From Muribaculaceae bacterium (GTDB lineage: Bacteria > Bacteroidota > Bacteroidia > Bacteroidales > Muribaculaceae), in contig JAFQAS010000014.1 of the NCBI GenBank assembly GCA_017399915.1, positions 1 through 64,000 of the forward strand: a stretch of 64,000 bases of DNA. The letters are read 5' to 3'. Below, one piece after another: positions 45,141-54,206 of this stretch. The translations under genes were made by a program, and so were the position numbers. The notes under the pieces are model-generated. The model was not told the origin of the DNA. It did no database searches and saw nothing but the letters and a program-made list of their open reading frames with translations. Each line of letters opens with the position of its first letter. Positions within the stretch are counted from its first letter, which is position 1.

Positions 45141-45877
45141 GCGACATAGTAATATCGGTAAAAAACCTCACCAAGCAATTTGGCAACTTCGTGGCGGTCG
45201 ATAACATTTCGTTTGATGTGCAACGAGGAGAGATTTTTGGTTTTCTTGGAGCAAATGGAGCAGGAAAAACTACTGCAATGCGCATGCTATGTGGGTTAAG
45301 TTATCCCACATCGGGCAGTGGCACTGTTGCAGGTTATGATGTGATGCGAAACGGCGAGCAAATTAAACGCCACATAGGATACATGAGCCAACGATTTTCG
45401 CTATATAACGACCTCACTGTGTGGGAAAACATGCGCCTATTTGCCAGCATTTATGGCCTTTCAAAAAAGCATACCGAAGAGCGCGCAACCGAGTTACTTA
45501 ATCAACTCAACTTTATGTCGGAGCGCAATACTCTTGTAGGGTCATTACCACTAGGATGGAAACAAAAACTATCGTTTGTAATTGCTACAATTCACCATCC
45601 CGATGTAATTTTTCTCGACGAGCCCACCGGTGGAGTTGATCCCATTACTCGCCGCCAGTTTTGGGAACTAATATATAAAGCCGCCGAAAATGGAACAACT
45701 ATATTTGTCACCACTCACTACATGGATGAAGCCGAGTATTGTTCACGGGTGTCAATAATGGTTGATGGCAAAATATGTGCTCTCGACACGCCTACACGCC
45801 TCAAAGAGCAATATAGCGCCAACTCGATGGATGAGGTATTTCGCACATTGGCTCGAGGAGCAAAGAGAGGAGGATAA
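45137..45877 (+). CDS. ABC-2 exporter ATP-binding protein (YbhF C-terminal half-like)
   Basis: A 246-residue ATPase with Walker A GANGAGKTT, Walker B VIFLDEPTGGVDP and switch histidine in VTTHYMDEAEYC. The signature motif is LPLGWKQKL rather than LSGGQ; this deviation is shared with the second half of YbhF, so it is a family trait, not decay. It probably heterodimerises with the preceding ATPase. Start overlaps the previous stop by four bases. Confidence 0.92.
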   Translation: MSDIVISVKNLTKQFGNFVAVDNISFDVQRGEIFGFLGANGAGKTTAMRMLCGLSYPTSGSGTVAGYDVMRNGEQIKRHIGYMSQRFSLYNDLTVWENMRLFASIYGLSKKHTEERATELLNQLNFMSERNTLVGSLPLGWKQKLSFVIATIHHPDVIFLDEPTGGVDPITRRQFWELIYKAAENGTTIFVTTHYMDEAEYCSRVSIMVDGKICALDTPTRLKEQYSANSMDEVFRTLARGAKRGG

Positions 45878-45882
45878 TTGTC

Positions 45883-46977
45883 ATGAAAGGGAATTTTGGA
45901 TCATTCGTAAAAAAAGAGTCGTTGCACATTCTTCGTGACAAACGCACTATGCTCGTCGTTATGCTCATTCCAGTCGTGCTAATGTTGCTATTTGGCTTTG
46001 CTATTTCAACCGAGGTAAATAATATAAATGTGGCAGTAGTGGCATCTAATCGCACCGATGGGGTGAAAGATGCCGTAGAGCAAATTTCACAAAACGAATA
46101 TTTCACTTTTTGTGGATACATATCACCCGACCAAATAGACTCCAAATTACGATCAAGCGAGGTTGGCGCTGTCGTAGTATTTGCAGCCGACTATGACCGT
46201 CGTGTTGAGCAAGCCTCTAAGGGAATCCCGTCAAAGCCACTCATTCAATTGATTGTTGACGCCTCAAATGTAAACACAGCCGGCTCGGCTACAGCCTACC
46301 TGCAGAATATCTTGCTCAAATCTGATGCGCAACAAGCAATGTTTGAAACTCGCATGTTATTTAATCCGCAATTAAAAAGTGCTTATAACTTCGTTCCAGG
46401 AATTATGGGTCTCATCTTCATTCTTGTGTGTGCAATGATGACATCGGTATCTATTGTTAGAGAGAAAGAAGTGGGCACAATGGAGGTTTTACTCGTTTCA
46501 CCCGTTCGCCCTGTAAAAATCATTTTTGCCAAGATGATTCCTTATTTCACGATTTCGTGCATAGTGCTTGTAATGATTCTTCTACTTGCTCGATATTTGC
46601 TTGGGGTTCCAATGTCGGGCGGCATTTGGGGCATATTTTCTTTGTCACTGCTTTACTTGGTGCTATCACTTTCTCTTGGGCTACTTATTTCAACCATTGC
46701 CCAAACCCAAATAGCAGCATTATTGATGTCGGCAATGGTGTTAATGATGCCCATCTTAATGCTTTCGGGGCTATTATTCCCCATCGAGAACCTCCCATCA
46801 TTTTTCCAAGTATTATCAAATATTATCCCTGCCCGATGGTATATTGATGCCATGCGCAAAATGATGATACAAGGCGATGCCATCACGGCTGTTTGGCACA
46901 ATTGTGCTATTTTGCTCGGCATGACCATCGCCTTATTAGGCATATCTCTCAAAAAGTTCAACGACAAACTCGAATAG
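45883..46977 (+). CDS. ABC-2 family permease (YbhS/YhhJ-like)
   Basis: A 364-residue inner-membrane protein with one N-terminal helix (VMLIPVVLMLLFGFAIST), a periplasmic domain of about 130 residues and five C-terminal helices. VREKEVGTMEVLLVSPVRP is the typical ABC-2 coupling helix. A good GAGG-type ribosome binding site precedes the ATG. It would form a heterodimer with the next permease. Confidence 0.9.
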   Translation: MKGNFGSFVKKESLHILRDKRTMLVVMLIPVVLMLLFGFAISTEVNNINVAVVASNRTDGVKDAVEQISQNEYFTFCGYISPDQIDSKLRSSEVGAVVVFAADYDRRVEQASKGIPSKPLIQLIVDASNVNTAGSATAYLQNILLKSDAQQAMFETRMLFNPQLKSAYNFVPGIMGLIFILVCAMMTSVSIVREKEVGTMEVLLVSPVRPVKIIFAKMIPYFTISCIVLVMILLLARYLLGVPMSGGIWGIFSLSLLYLVLSLSLGLLISTIAQTQIAALLMSAMVLMMPILMLSGLLFPIENLPSFFQVLSNIIPARWYIDAMRKMMIQGDAITAVWHNCAILLGMTIALLGISLKKFNDKLE

Positions 46978-46981
46978 CCCT

Positions 46982-48085
46982 ATGAAAGTATTTATAGCGT
47001 TGTTACAAAAAGAATTTCTTCAAATTCGACGCAATTCATTCCTCCCACGATTGATCATTGCGTTCCCCATATTGGTAATGCTTCTGATGCCTCTCATCAT
47101 GACTATGGATGTGAGAAATGTCAATATTGCAATTGTTGACCTCGACCATTCATCGACATCTCATCGCATTGCGTCGCATATTAATGTCTCGGAGTATCTC
47201 TCGTTAGCACAATCTACTGCCGAATATCCTCTTGCATTAGATGCATTAAAACATGGAGATATTGATATTATTGTTCAAATTCCCAACAATTTTGAACGCG
47301 ATATGACCATCTCAACTCCCGAGCGCATAAGCATCACTGCCAATGCCGTAAATGCCACCAAGGGGAGCATGGGCTTGCAATATACCGTTCAAACTATAGC
47401 CAAAGCTTTGGCCGAACTTCAATGTGAGAAAAGTCCCATAAATGTTCAAGAATTGCTCACTGTCGAGAATAGATATAATCCCACTTTAAATTATAGGTAT
47501 TATATGATTCCAGCCTTGATGATTATTTTGTTTATTCTCATATGCGGATTTCTCCCTGCGTTGAGCATCGTGGGCGAAAAAGAGAGTGGCACAATTGAAC
47601 AAATAAATGTCACCCCTATCTCAAAATTAACTTTTACGCTATCAAAACTTGTCCCCTACTGGATTATAGGACTATTTGTTGTAACGGTGGCCATGATTGT
47701 AGCACGATTAGTTTATGGTCTCTCGCCTGTAGGGTCGGTTGCGACAATATACTTTGGGGCAATATTGTTTATTTTCACCATCTCGGGTTTTAGCATCACT
47801 ATTGCCAACTTTTCCGACACTATGCAACAAACGATGTTTGTAATGTTCTTTTTCGTTATGATATTCATGTTGTTGAGTGGGCTTCTCACCCCCATCGACT
47901 CCATGCCACAATGGGCACAGCGTTTCACGCTATTGCTTCCTCCTCGCTATCTCGTTGAGATATTGCGCTCGGTATATCTCAAAGGGACAACCTTCATTGA
48001 ACTATGGCCCAACTTTGTTGCATTAGGCATTTTTGCCATATTTTTCAATACACTTGCAGCACTCACCTACAAGAAACAAGCATAG
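46982..48085 (+). CDS. ABC-2 family permease (YbhR-like)
   Basis: A 367-residue inner-membrane protein with the same layout as the preceding permease: N-terminal helix (PRLIIAFPILVMLLMPLIM), periplasmic domain, then five helices with VGEKESGTIEQINVTPISK as coupling helix and SGLLTPIDSMPQWAQ in the loop before the last helix. It closes the six-gene efflux operon. The family exports cationic or hydrophobic drugs or, in some cases, sodium; the substrate here is unknown. Confidence 0.9.
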   Translation: MKVFIALLQKEFLQIRRNSFLPRLIIAFPILVMLLMPLIMTMDVRNVNIAIVDLDHSSTSHRIASHINVSEYLSLAQSTAEYPLALDALKHGDIDIIVQIPNNFERDMTISTPERISITANAVNATKGSMGLQYTVQTIAKALAELQCEKSPINVQELLTVENRYNPTLNYRYYMIPALMIILFILICGFLPALSIVGEKESGTIEQINVTPISKLTFTLSKLVPYWIIGLFVVTVAMIVARLVYGLSPVGSVATIYFGAILFIFTISGFSITIANFSDTMQQTMFVMFFFVMIFMLLSGLLTPIDSMPQWAQRFTLLLPPRYLVEILRSVYLKGTTFIELWPNFVALGIFAIFFNTLAALTYKKQA

Positions 48086-48122
48086 CAAAGTATGCCACTC
48101 ATGCCATTTGTCGTTGATTGAT

Positions 48123-48153
48123 TTTGTGGGAACCTATTTTTTCATTAGTTTTG
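48123..48153 (+). promoter_or_regulatory. Promoter for the SLC1-type carrier
   Basis: TTTG (48123-48126), exactly 19 bases and TAGTTTTG (48146-48153) give a consensus core 24 bases before the ATG at 48177, so the transporter is a separate transcript from the efflux operon. Confidence 0.75.
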
Positions 48154-48176
48154 CATAAAATAATACTAACAAAATC

Positions 48177-49334
48177 ATGAAACTACCCCGTATCAATCTA
48201 CTCACTCGCATATTAATTGCTATAATACTCGGTATAGGTGCCGGCATAGTGTTTCCCCATGCGTTGGCTCGTGTATTTGTGACTTTTAATGGCATTTTTA
48301 GCGAACTACTTGGTTTTTGCATTCCTCTGATTATAATAGGCTTTGTAGCCCCAGCAATTGCCGACATCGGTTCTCGAGCCGGAAAAATGCTTTTTGTCAC
48401 CACGCTTATCGCTTATGGAATGACTCTATTTGCCGGATTTAGTTCATATTTTGTAAGCGACACATTTTTCCCCTCACTCATATCTGCACAAATCGGAGCC
48501 AATGAGATTGCACAAGATGCCTCTCTTACACCTTATTTCTCAGTAAAAATTCCTCCTTTGATGAATGTGATGACTGCTCTTGTATTAGCATTCACTTTAG
48601 GGCTCGGTTGCGCTAAAATCAAAGGAGAAACTCTTCGCAATGCCATAAATGATTTTCGTGACATTATTAACCTTGTCATATCAAAGGTAATTATACCATT
48701 ATTACCCGTTTACATTTTCGGGATTTTCCTTAACATGACCATTTCGGGACAAGTGGGAGGCATCATCATCACATTTGCTAAAATCATTGCTGTAATATTT
48801 GCTCTACATATCGGCATCCTAATTTTGCAATATTGTATTGCTTCACTTTTCAGTGGCAAAAATCCGTTTAAATCGCTTGCAACGATGATGCCAGCCTATT
48901 TTACGGCTCTCGGCACCCAATCATCGGCAGCAACAATTCCGGTAACTCTTCGCCAAACAATAAAAAACGGGGTAAACGAAGATGTGGCCGGATTTGTAAT
49001 ACCTCTTTGTGCAACTATTCACATGAGTGGAAGTACTCTTAAAATCGTGGCTTGCGCCATGGCATTAATGATAACAAATGGGATGGTTTATGATTTTTCA
49101 ATGTTTGCCGGCTTCATCTGTATGCTTGGTATCACTATTGTCGCTGCTCCCGGAGTGCCCGGTGGTGCAATCATGGCTTCACTTGGGTTACTCTCTGCTA
49201 TGCTCGGATTTAGCGAAGCCGACAATGCATTGATGATAGCCCTCTACATTGCAATGGATAGTTTCGGCACTGCATGCAATGTGACCGGAGATGGTGCAAT
49301 CGCACAAATAATCAATCGTATTTTCAAAAAATAG
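48177..49334 (+). CDS. Dicarboxylate/amino acid:cation symporter (SLC1/DAACS family)
   Basis: A 385-residue glutamate-transporter-fold carrier with about eight helices and two re-entrant hairpins. Conserved segments are GTQSSAATIPVTL (hairpin 1 serine-rich motif) near residue 246, PLCATIHMSGST near 277, and NVTGDGAIAQ near the end (the helix 8 substrate-binding NxxGD motif). The family moves aspartate, glutamate, serine or C4-dicarboxylates with Na+ or H+. It is somewhat short for the family (usually 400-430). A terminator follows. Substrate undetermined. Confidence 0.92.
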   Translation: MKLPRINLLTRILIAIILGIGAGIVFPHALARVFVTFNGIFSELLGFCIPLIIIGFVAPAIADIGSRAGKMLFVTTLIAYGMTLFAGFSSYFVSDTFFPSLISAQIGANEIAQDASLTPYFSVKIPPLMNVMTALVLAFTLGLGCAKIKGETLRNAINDFRDIINLVISKVIIPLLPVYIFGIFLNMTISGQVGGIIITFAKIIAVIFALHIGILILQYCIASLFSGKNPFKSLATMMPAYFTALGTQSSAATIPVTLRQTIKNGVNEDVAGFVIPLCATIHMSGSTLKIVACAMALMITNGMVYDFSMFAGFICMLGITIVAAPGVPGGAIMASLGLLSAMLGFSEADNALMIALYIAMDSFGTACNVTGDGAIAQIINRIFKK

Positions 49335-49352
49335 CTATAATTATTATAAAAT

Positions 49353-49391
49353 AAAAACAACCGCCAAGGCAATACCTTTGCGGTTGTTTTT
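49353..49391. terminator. Bidirectional terminator
   Basis: AAAAACAACCGC (49353-49364) pairs perfectly with GCGGTTGTTTTT (49380-49391), with an inner AAGG/CCTT stem. It lies between the convergent carrier and CoA-transferase genes. Confidence 0.9.
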
Positions 49392-49419
49392 ATTTAGCTA
49401 TAATATTTGTAGTTATTAA

Positions 49420-50913
49420 TTATTCAAATTTTGACCAATCGGTGTTGCGCATATCGCCCGAAGCGGCAAACTCAGTGTGGAATGCAAGAGCTGCATTGAG
49501 TGAGTGAGGAGTTTGACCACCTTTACCCATTTTGAGATAATCCCAAAGTAGTTGTTTATAATCGGGGTGAACACAATTTTCGATAACGGCTTCGGCACGT
49601 TGAATAGGATCTTTACCACGAAGGTCGGCAATACCTTGATCAGTGATAAGTGCATCAACAGAGTGTTCACTATGGTCGAGGTGAGATACCATAGGCACTA
49701 CATTACTAATCAATCCGCCCTTAGTTACAGATGGGCAGCTAAAGATTGAAAGGTATGCGTTGCGAGTGAAGTCGCCCGAACCACCAATACCATTCATCAT
49801 CTTAGTCCCAAGCACATGAGTAGAGTTGATATTACCAAAGATATCGGCTTCGAGAGCTGTGTTCATTGTGATAAGGCCAAGTCGACGCACGATTTCGGGG
49901 TTGTTTGAGATTTCACCTGGACGAAGAAGAATCTTATCTTGGAAGAAATCCATATTATTAAACACACGACCCATTGCATCGTCAGAGAATGTCAATGAAC
50001 ATGTACTTGCAAATTTACATTTGCCTATTTCCATCAATTCCACAACCGAGTCTTGAATTACCTCGGTATACATTTCAAATTGAGGAATTTCCTTGCTTTC
50101 GCCAAGACCATGGAGCACAGCATTTGCCACGTTACCAACACCCGATTGCATTGGGAGGAATTCTTTAGGAATACGTCCGGCACGCAATTCAGCAAGAAGG
50201 AAGTTGCACACATTTGCACCGATTTGCATTGTTACAGCATCAAGATCAGCAAATCCTTTTACTCCGTCTTTTGCCGATGTTTTAACTACACCAACGATTT
50301 TAGCGGGATCAACCTTCAAGATAGGAGAACCGATGCGGTCACTTGCTTTATAAATAGGAATTTCACGACGATAAGGAGGATCTAATGGAAGATACAAGTC
50401 GTGTAATCCTCGCAATGTTTTAGGTAACGCATCATTAAGTTCAACGATAATTTTATCGGCCATAGCAGCAATCGTTGGAGCAATACCTACACCTGTACCC
50501 AAAACGATTTCACCATTATCATTAATATCGGCTGCTTCTATGATAGCTACATTAAGCTTACCAAACACACCATAACGCATTTTTTGAGCCAATTCAGAGA
50601 GGTGCAAATCAAAGTAGTGTGCATCGTGAGCATTTAAGCGCTTACGAAGGTCGGGGCTACTTTGATAAGGAGTGCGCATATTGATTGCATTAGCACGAGC
50701 AAGAGCTCCGTCAACATGATCGTTGGTAGAGGCTCCTGTAAACATATTAATTTTAAACTCGCGCCCTGCTTCATGTTCTTTAATTGCCAATTCAGCAAGA
50801 GCTTCAGTAACAACTTTAGGTGTTCCCGATGCAGTAAATCCTGAGAACCCTACATTATCACCATTTTTAATTTGCTCGGCTGCTTCTTGTGCCGAAATAA
50901 AATTCAATGCCAT
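49420..50913 (-). CDS. Acetyl-CoA hydrolase/succinyl-CoA:acetate CoA-transferase family enzyme
   Basis: A 497-residue class I CoA-transferase of the Cat1/AarC/ScpC group. TEVIQDS around E284 matches the glutamate that forms the acyl-CoA anhydride in this family, and QSGVGNVANAVLHGLG (near 256-271) and GIGGSGDFTRNA (near 375-386) are the conserved CoA-binding loops. Members transfer CoA between succinyl-CoA or propionyl-CoA and acetate or succinate. In succinate- and propionate-forming anaerobes they conserve energy. This fits the dicarboxylate block at 33-39 kb. The specific acyl donor cannot be read from sequence. It is a single gene. Confidence 0.93.
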   Translation of the reverse strand: MALNFISAQEAAEQIKNGDNVGFSGFTASGTPKVVTEALAELAIKEHEAGREFKINMFTGASTNDHVDGALARANAINMRTPYQSSPDLRKRLNAHDAHYFDLHLSELAQKMRYGVFGKLNVAIIEAADINDNGEIVLGTGVGIAPTIAAMADKIIVELNDALPKTLRGLHDLYLPLDPPYRREIPIYKASDRIGSPILKVDPAKIVGVVKTSAKDGVKGFADLDAVTMQIGANVCNFLLAELRAGRIPKEFLPMQSGVGNVANAVLHGLGESKEIPQFEMYTEVIQDSVVELMEIGKCKFASTCSLTFSDDAMGRVFNNMDFFQDKILLRPGEISNNPEIVRRLGLITMNTALEADIFGNINSTHVLGTKMMNGIGGSGDFTRNAYLSIFSCPSVTKGGLISNVVPMVSHLDHSEHSVDALITDQGIADLRGKDPIQRAEAVIENCVHPDYKQLLWDYLKMGKGGQTPHSLNAALAFHTEFAASGDMRNTDWSKFE

Positions 50914-50943
50914 TTCTGAAAAATGATTTAATGAATAGTTATA

Positions 50944-51321
50944 TTAAAATTTTCTTTTTAAGATTTCGCTATCAATTAAGGCTTGACGCCAACGCTCAGC
51001 GTGTGCTATACGTTCCTCTTCGGTCATCTCATGTCTTTCTTCAATCGAACCTATTGTTGATTCATTTGAGACACTTGACACACCTTCTGCATTTATATAC
51101 GATGGCATTATCACACCATCTTGTGGTAATTTATCTTCTTGTATGGGAGGAGGTAATGGACTTGAAGGATAGGGCTCATATGGATAAGCCGGCGCAACTT
51201 TGCGAGAGGGAGCCACCGGCTTTTTCTTGCTCGCTTTCTCTTTTTTTGCGTCGCCCATAATGGTCTTCACAATACCTATTGCAAGAATTATTATGAAGAT
51301 AATTATTTTGAAAGAACCCAT
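50944..51321 (-). CDS. Unknown single-pass membrane protein with Pro-rich linker
   Basis: A 125-residue protein from the ATG at 51321 (an in-frame TTG at 51342 lies upstream). One N-terminal membrane helix (FKIIIFIIILAIGIVKTIM) is followed by a basic Lys-rich stretch and a linker rich in Pro, Tyr and Ser (YPYEPYPSSPLPPP). The short C-terminal end (RWRQALIDSEILKRKF) resembles the conserved ending of small Bacteroidales proteins. On the minus strand TAATTTTG (51340-51347) is a -7 box just upstream. Function unknown. Confidence 0.7.
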   Translation of the reverse strand: MGSFKIIIFIIILAIGIVKTIMGDAKKEKASKKKPVAPSRKVAPAYPYEPYPSSPLPPPIQEDKLPQDGVIMPSYINAEGVSSVSNESTIGSIEERHEMTEEERIAHAERWRQALIDSEILKRKF

Positions 51322-51432
51322 TGTTTTACTAATTTTGCACAAAATTAGATAATTCTCGCATCAAATACAAAGATTTTTGCGTTCTTTTATTCTGAATAGC
51401 TGAGTTTTTCAACGTTTCTATCAAAAAATTTT

Positions 51433-52800
51433 ATGAAAGAAGAGAAAAACAATCATCAAAATGCAACAACCGACCGCCTGCTTTTTATCGAAACATACGG
51501 CTGTCAGATGAATGTTGCCGATAGCGAAGTAGTAGCATCTATTATGGAAATGGCGGGATATGCCGTTACCGAAAATATAGAAGAGGCCGATGCCATTCTT
51601 CTCAACACTTGTTCGATCCGCGACAATGCCGAACAAAAAATCGTGTCGCGCCTTCAATATCTTGCCTCTTTGCGTCGCCGTCGCCGTTCTCGCCTCATTG
51701 TAGGGGTGATTGGTTGTATGGCTGAACGTGTGAAAGAGTCGCTTATCAACAATCATGGTGTTGACTTAGTGGCAGGTCCCGATTCATACCTCGACCTCCC
51801 CAACCTTTTCGCCGCAGTTGAAGCCGGAGAAAAAGCCATAAATGTAGAATTAAGCACCACCGAAACATATCGCGACATCATACCATCACGCATCACCGGC
51901 AATCGTGTGAGCGGATTTATCAGCATCATGCGTGGTTGTAATAATTTCTGCTCTTACTGCATTGTGCCCTACACTCGTGGACGCGAACGCAGCCGCGAAG
52001 CGCAAAGTATCCTCAACGAGCTTGCCGACCTTCGCGCCAAAGGCTTTAAAGAGGTCACCCTTCTCGGCCAAAACGTAAATAGCTACAATTATAAGGACGC
52101 CGAAGGCAACACTACCGATTTTGCATCGCTATTGGCTATGGTGGCCGAAGCGGCTCCCGATATGCGTGTGCGCTTCACCACTTCGCACCCCAAGGATATG
52201 AGCGATGAAATCATTGCCACAATAGCTCGCTACCCCAATGTGTGCAACCACATTCACCTACCGGTGCAATCGGGTAGCAACTCGGTGCTCAAAGATATGA
52301 ACCGCCGATACACCCGCGAGTGGTATCTCGACCGCATCGCAACCATTCGTCGCGCCATACCCGATTGTGGCATCTCTACCGATATGTTCACAGGTTTTTA
52401 TAACGAAACTGAAGAGGATTTCCAACTCACTCTCGACCTCATGCGTGAAGTGGGATTTGATGCTTCGTTTATGTTTAAATACTCTGAGCGTCCCGGCACA
52501 ATGGCGTCGAAACATATGCCCGACAATGTGCCTGAAGATGTGAAAATCGACCGTCTCAACCGCATGATTGCCCTTCAAAACGAGCTCTCGCTTGAGTCAA
52601 ACCGCAAAGACATAGGAAAAGAATTTGATGTGTTGGTAGAAGGCATTTCAAAACGCAGCAAAGAGCAATTTGTGGGTCGCACTCAACAAAACAAAACGTG
52701 TGTGTTCCCGCGTGGCAACTACCGCGTGGGCGACATTGTAAATGTGCGTGTGCTCGAAGTTTCTTCAGCCACACTAATCTGCGAATTGATTGAGAATTAA
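51433..52800 (+). CDS. miaB: tRNA-2-methylthio-N6-dimethylallyladenosine synthase MiaB
   Basis: A 455-residue radical-SAM methylthiotransferase that adds a methylthio group at A37 of UNN-reading tRNAs. N-terminal UPF0004 cluster cysteines are C24, C60 and C95; radical-SAM cysteines are C169, C173 and C176 in RGCNNFCSYC, followed by VPYTRGRERSR. A C-terminal TRAM domain (FDVLVEGISKRSKEQFVGRT) binds tRNA. Length and domain order are normal. It is cotranscribed or adjacent to the MFS gene 67 bases on. Confidence 0.95.
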   Translation: MKEEKNNHQNATTDRLLFIETYGCQMNVADSEVVASIMEMAGYAVTENIEEADAILLNTCSIRDNAEQKIVSRLQYLASLRRRRRSRLIVGVIGCMAERVKESLINNHGVDLVAGPDSYLDLPNLFAAVEAGEKAINVELSTTETYRDIIPSRITGNRVSGFISIMRGCNNFCSYCIVPYTRGRERSREAQSILNELADLRAKGFKEVTLLGQNVNSYNYKDAEGNTTDFASLLAMVAEAAPDMRVRFTTSHPKDMSDEIIATIARYPNVCNHIHLPVQSGSNSVLKDMNRRYTREWYLDRIATIRRAIPDCGISTDMFTGFYNETEEDFQLTLDLMREVGFDASFMFKYSERPGTMASKHMPDNVPEDVKIDRLNRMIALQNELSLESNRKDIGKEFDVLVEGISKRSKEQFVGRTQQNKTCVFPRGNYRVGDIVNVRVLEVSSATLICELIEN

Positions 52801-52867
52801 TAATTGATAGTTGACAATTAGCCAAGCTAATTATCAATTATGCATTATGAATTATGCATTATAAATT
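52801..52867. repeat. AT-rich short near-repeats upstream of the MFS gene
   Basis: The 67-base gap is built from variations of AATTAT, GCATTATGAATTATGCATT and ATAAATTATG, a pattern also present in shorter form upstream of other genes here (for example 34598-34623). It runs right up to the MFS ATG. No promoter core is seen in it, so transcription probably continues from miaB. Confidence 0.5.
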
Positions 52868-54043
52868 ATGAAAGAGGTGCTATGGAATAGAAATTACATA
52901 GCAGTGTGCACCGCCAACTTTCTACTCTTTTTTGCGTTCTACTTGTTGTTGCCGATGCTACCGCTATATCTGCGCGACACTTTTTGTGCCGATAAGCAGT
53001 TGATAGGCATTATCCTATCGGGCTACACAATCACAGCCCTATTGATTCGTCCGTTTGGAGGTTTTATCGTTGATAGTTTCCCTCGCAAGCGCGTGTTACT
53101 CATTTGCTATTTCTTGTTTTTCATATTCTTTGCCGGATATATCGTTGCCGGCACAATATTATTGTTTGCAATAATTCGAAGCATGCATGGATTTGCTTTT
53201 GGAGCAGTCACTGTTGCCAACAGCACCATGGCTATCGATGTTCTACCCTCCTCTCGTCGCAACGAGGGGATTGGATATTATGGGGTGAGCAATAACCTTG
53301 CCATGGCAATAGGGCCATCAATTTCGATGTATCTCTACGACCACCATATTGATGCCAATGTGATATTTACAATCTCACTCGTGGCGGCTGCAATCGGATT
53401 ACTTTGTAACGCTTCGGTCAAAGCTCCGGCCAAAGAACAAGTAAAAGGACGTCAGCCTATCTCACTCGACCGTTTTGTTCTCACCAACGCCACTCCCGAA
53501 GCTTTGATGGTGATATTCTTCTCTTTCTCTTATGGTATTCTATCTACCTACCTTGCCATATATGGCAAAGACGAAGTAGGAATTGAAGGAGGTAGCGGAC
53601 TATTCTTTACCCTGCTTGCTATCGGACTTATTTCAGCCCGAATATTCTCGGCTCAATGGGTTAAACGCGGGCAATTGACTCGCAACATCGGAGCGGGAAT
53701 GATTATCACAATCATCGGGTTCTCGCTATTCACCTTTTGGCGCGATATCACAGGCTTCTACCTCTCGGCTCTTGTGCTTGGCGCCGGCTACGGAGCAATG
53801 TGCCCATCATTCCAAGCCGTATTCATTAACCTCGCACACAATAACCGCCGTGGTACAGCCAACTCCACATATCTCACCTCATGGGATTTAGGCTTAGGCG
53901 TGGGAGTGCTCATAGGGGGAGCCATTGCCGAGCAATGGTCCTACCACACCGCCTATATCATAGCCGTGGCAGTGTGCATCATAGGCGCCCTCACCTTCTT
54001 CAACCACACCGCCACACATTTCAATAAAAATAAATTGAGATAG
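52868..54043 (+). CDS. Major facilitator superfamily transporter
   Basis: A 391-residue inner-membrane carrier with about 12 helices, of the drug:H+ antiporter-like (DHA1) shape. Motif A is seen near residues 59-72 (RPFGGFIVDSFPRKRV), between helices 2 and 3. The substrate cannot be deduced. The C-terminus ends in Lys/Arg-rich residues. A strong hairpin at 54130-54165 ends transcription. Confidence 0.88.
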   Translation: MKEVLWNRNYIAVCTANFLLFFAFYLLLPMLPLYLRDTFCADKQLIGIILSGYTITALLIRPFGGFIVDSFPRKRVLLICYFLFFIFFAGYIVAGTILLFAIIRSMHGFAFGAVTVANSTMAIDVLPSSRRNEGIGYYGVSNNLAMAIGPSISMYLYDHHIDANVIFTISLVAAAIGLLCNASVKAPAKEQVKGRQPISLDRFVLTNATPEALMVIFFSFSYGILSTYLAIYGKDEVGIEGGSGLFFTLLAIGLISARIFSAQWVKRGQLTRNIGAGMIITIIGFSLFTFWRDITGFYLSALVLGAGYGAMCPSFQAVFINLAHNNRRGTANSTYLTSWDLGLGVGVLIGGAIAEQWSYHTAYIIAVAVCIIGALTFFNHTATHFNKNKLR

Positions 54044-54129
54044 ATACAAATAAAATTGACGTCGTTTCTACAAAGAAATAATTGACTAAAATTCAAGCAT
54101 TAACAACCTAAATGCGAATATAGAACAAT

Positions 54130-54165
54130 AATAGGGAAACACTCCTATTGAGTAGTTTCCCTATT
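54130..54165. terminator. Bidirectional terminator
   Basis: AATAGGGAAAC (54130-54140) pairs perfectly with GTTTCCCTATT (54155-54165), between convergent MFS and TonB-receptor genes. Confidence 0.82.
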
Positions 54166-54206
54166 GGTAATTCGTATAATTCTAAATGGGTGTGCCCCGG
54201 GGTATT

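Noticed and set aside
45137-45877. Degenerate ABC signature (LPLGWKQ) as evidence of an inactive ATPase
   Set aside because: The same change is typical of the second half of YbhF-type ATPases, with Walker A, B and switch His intact.
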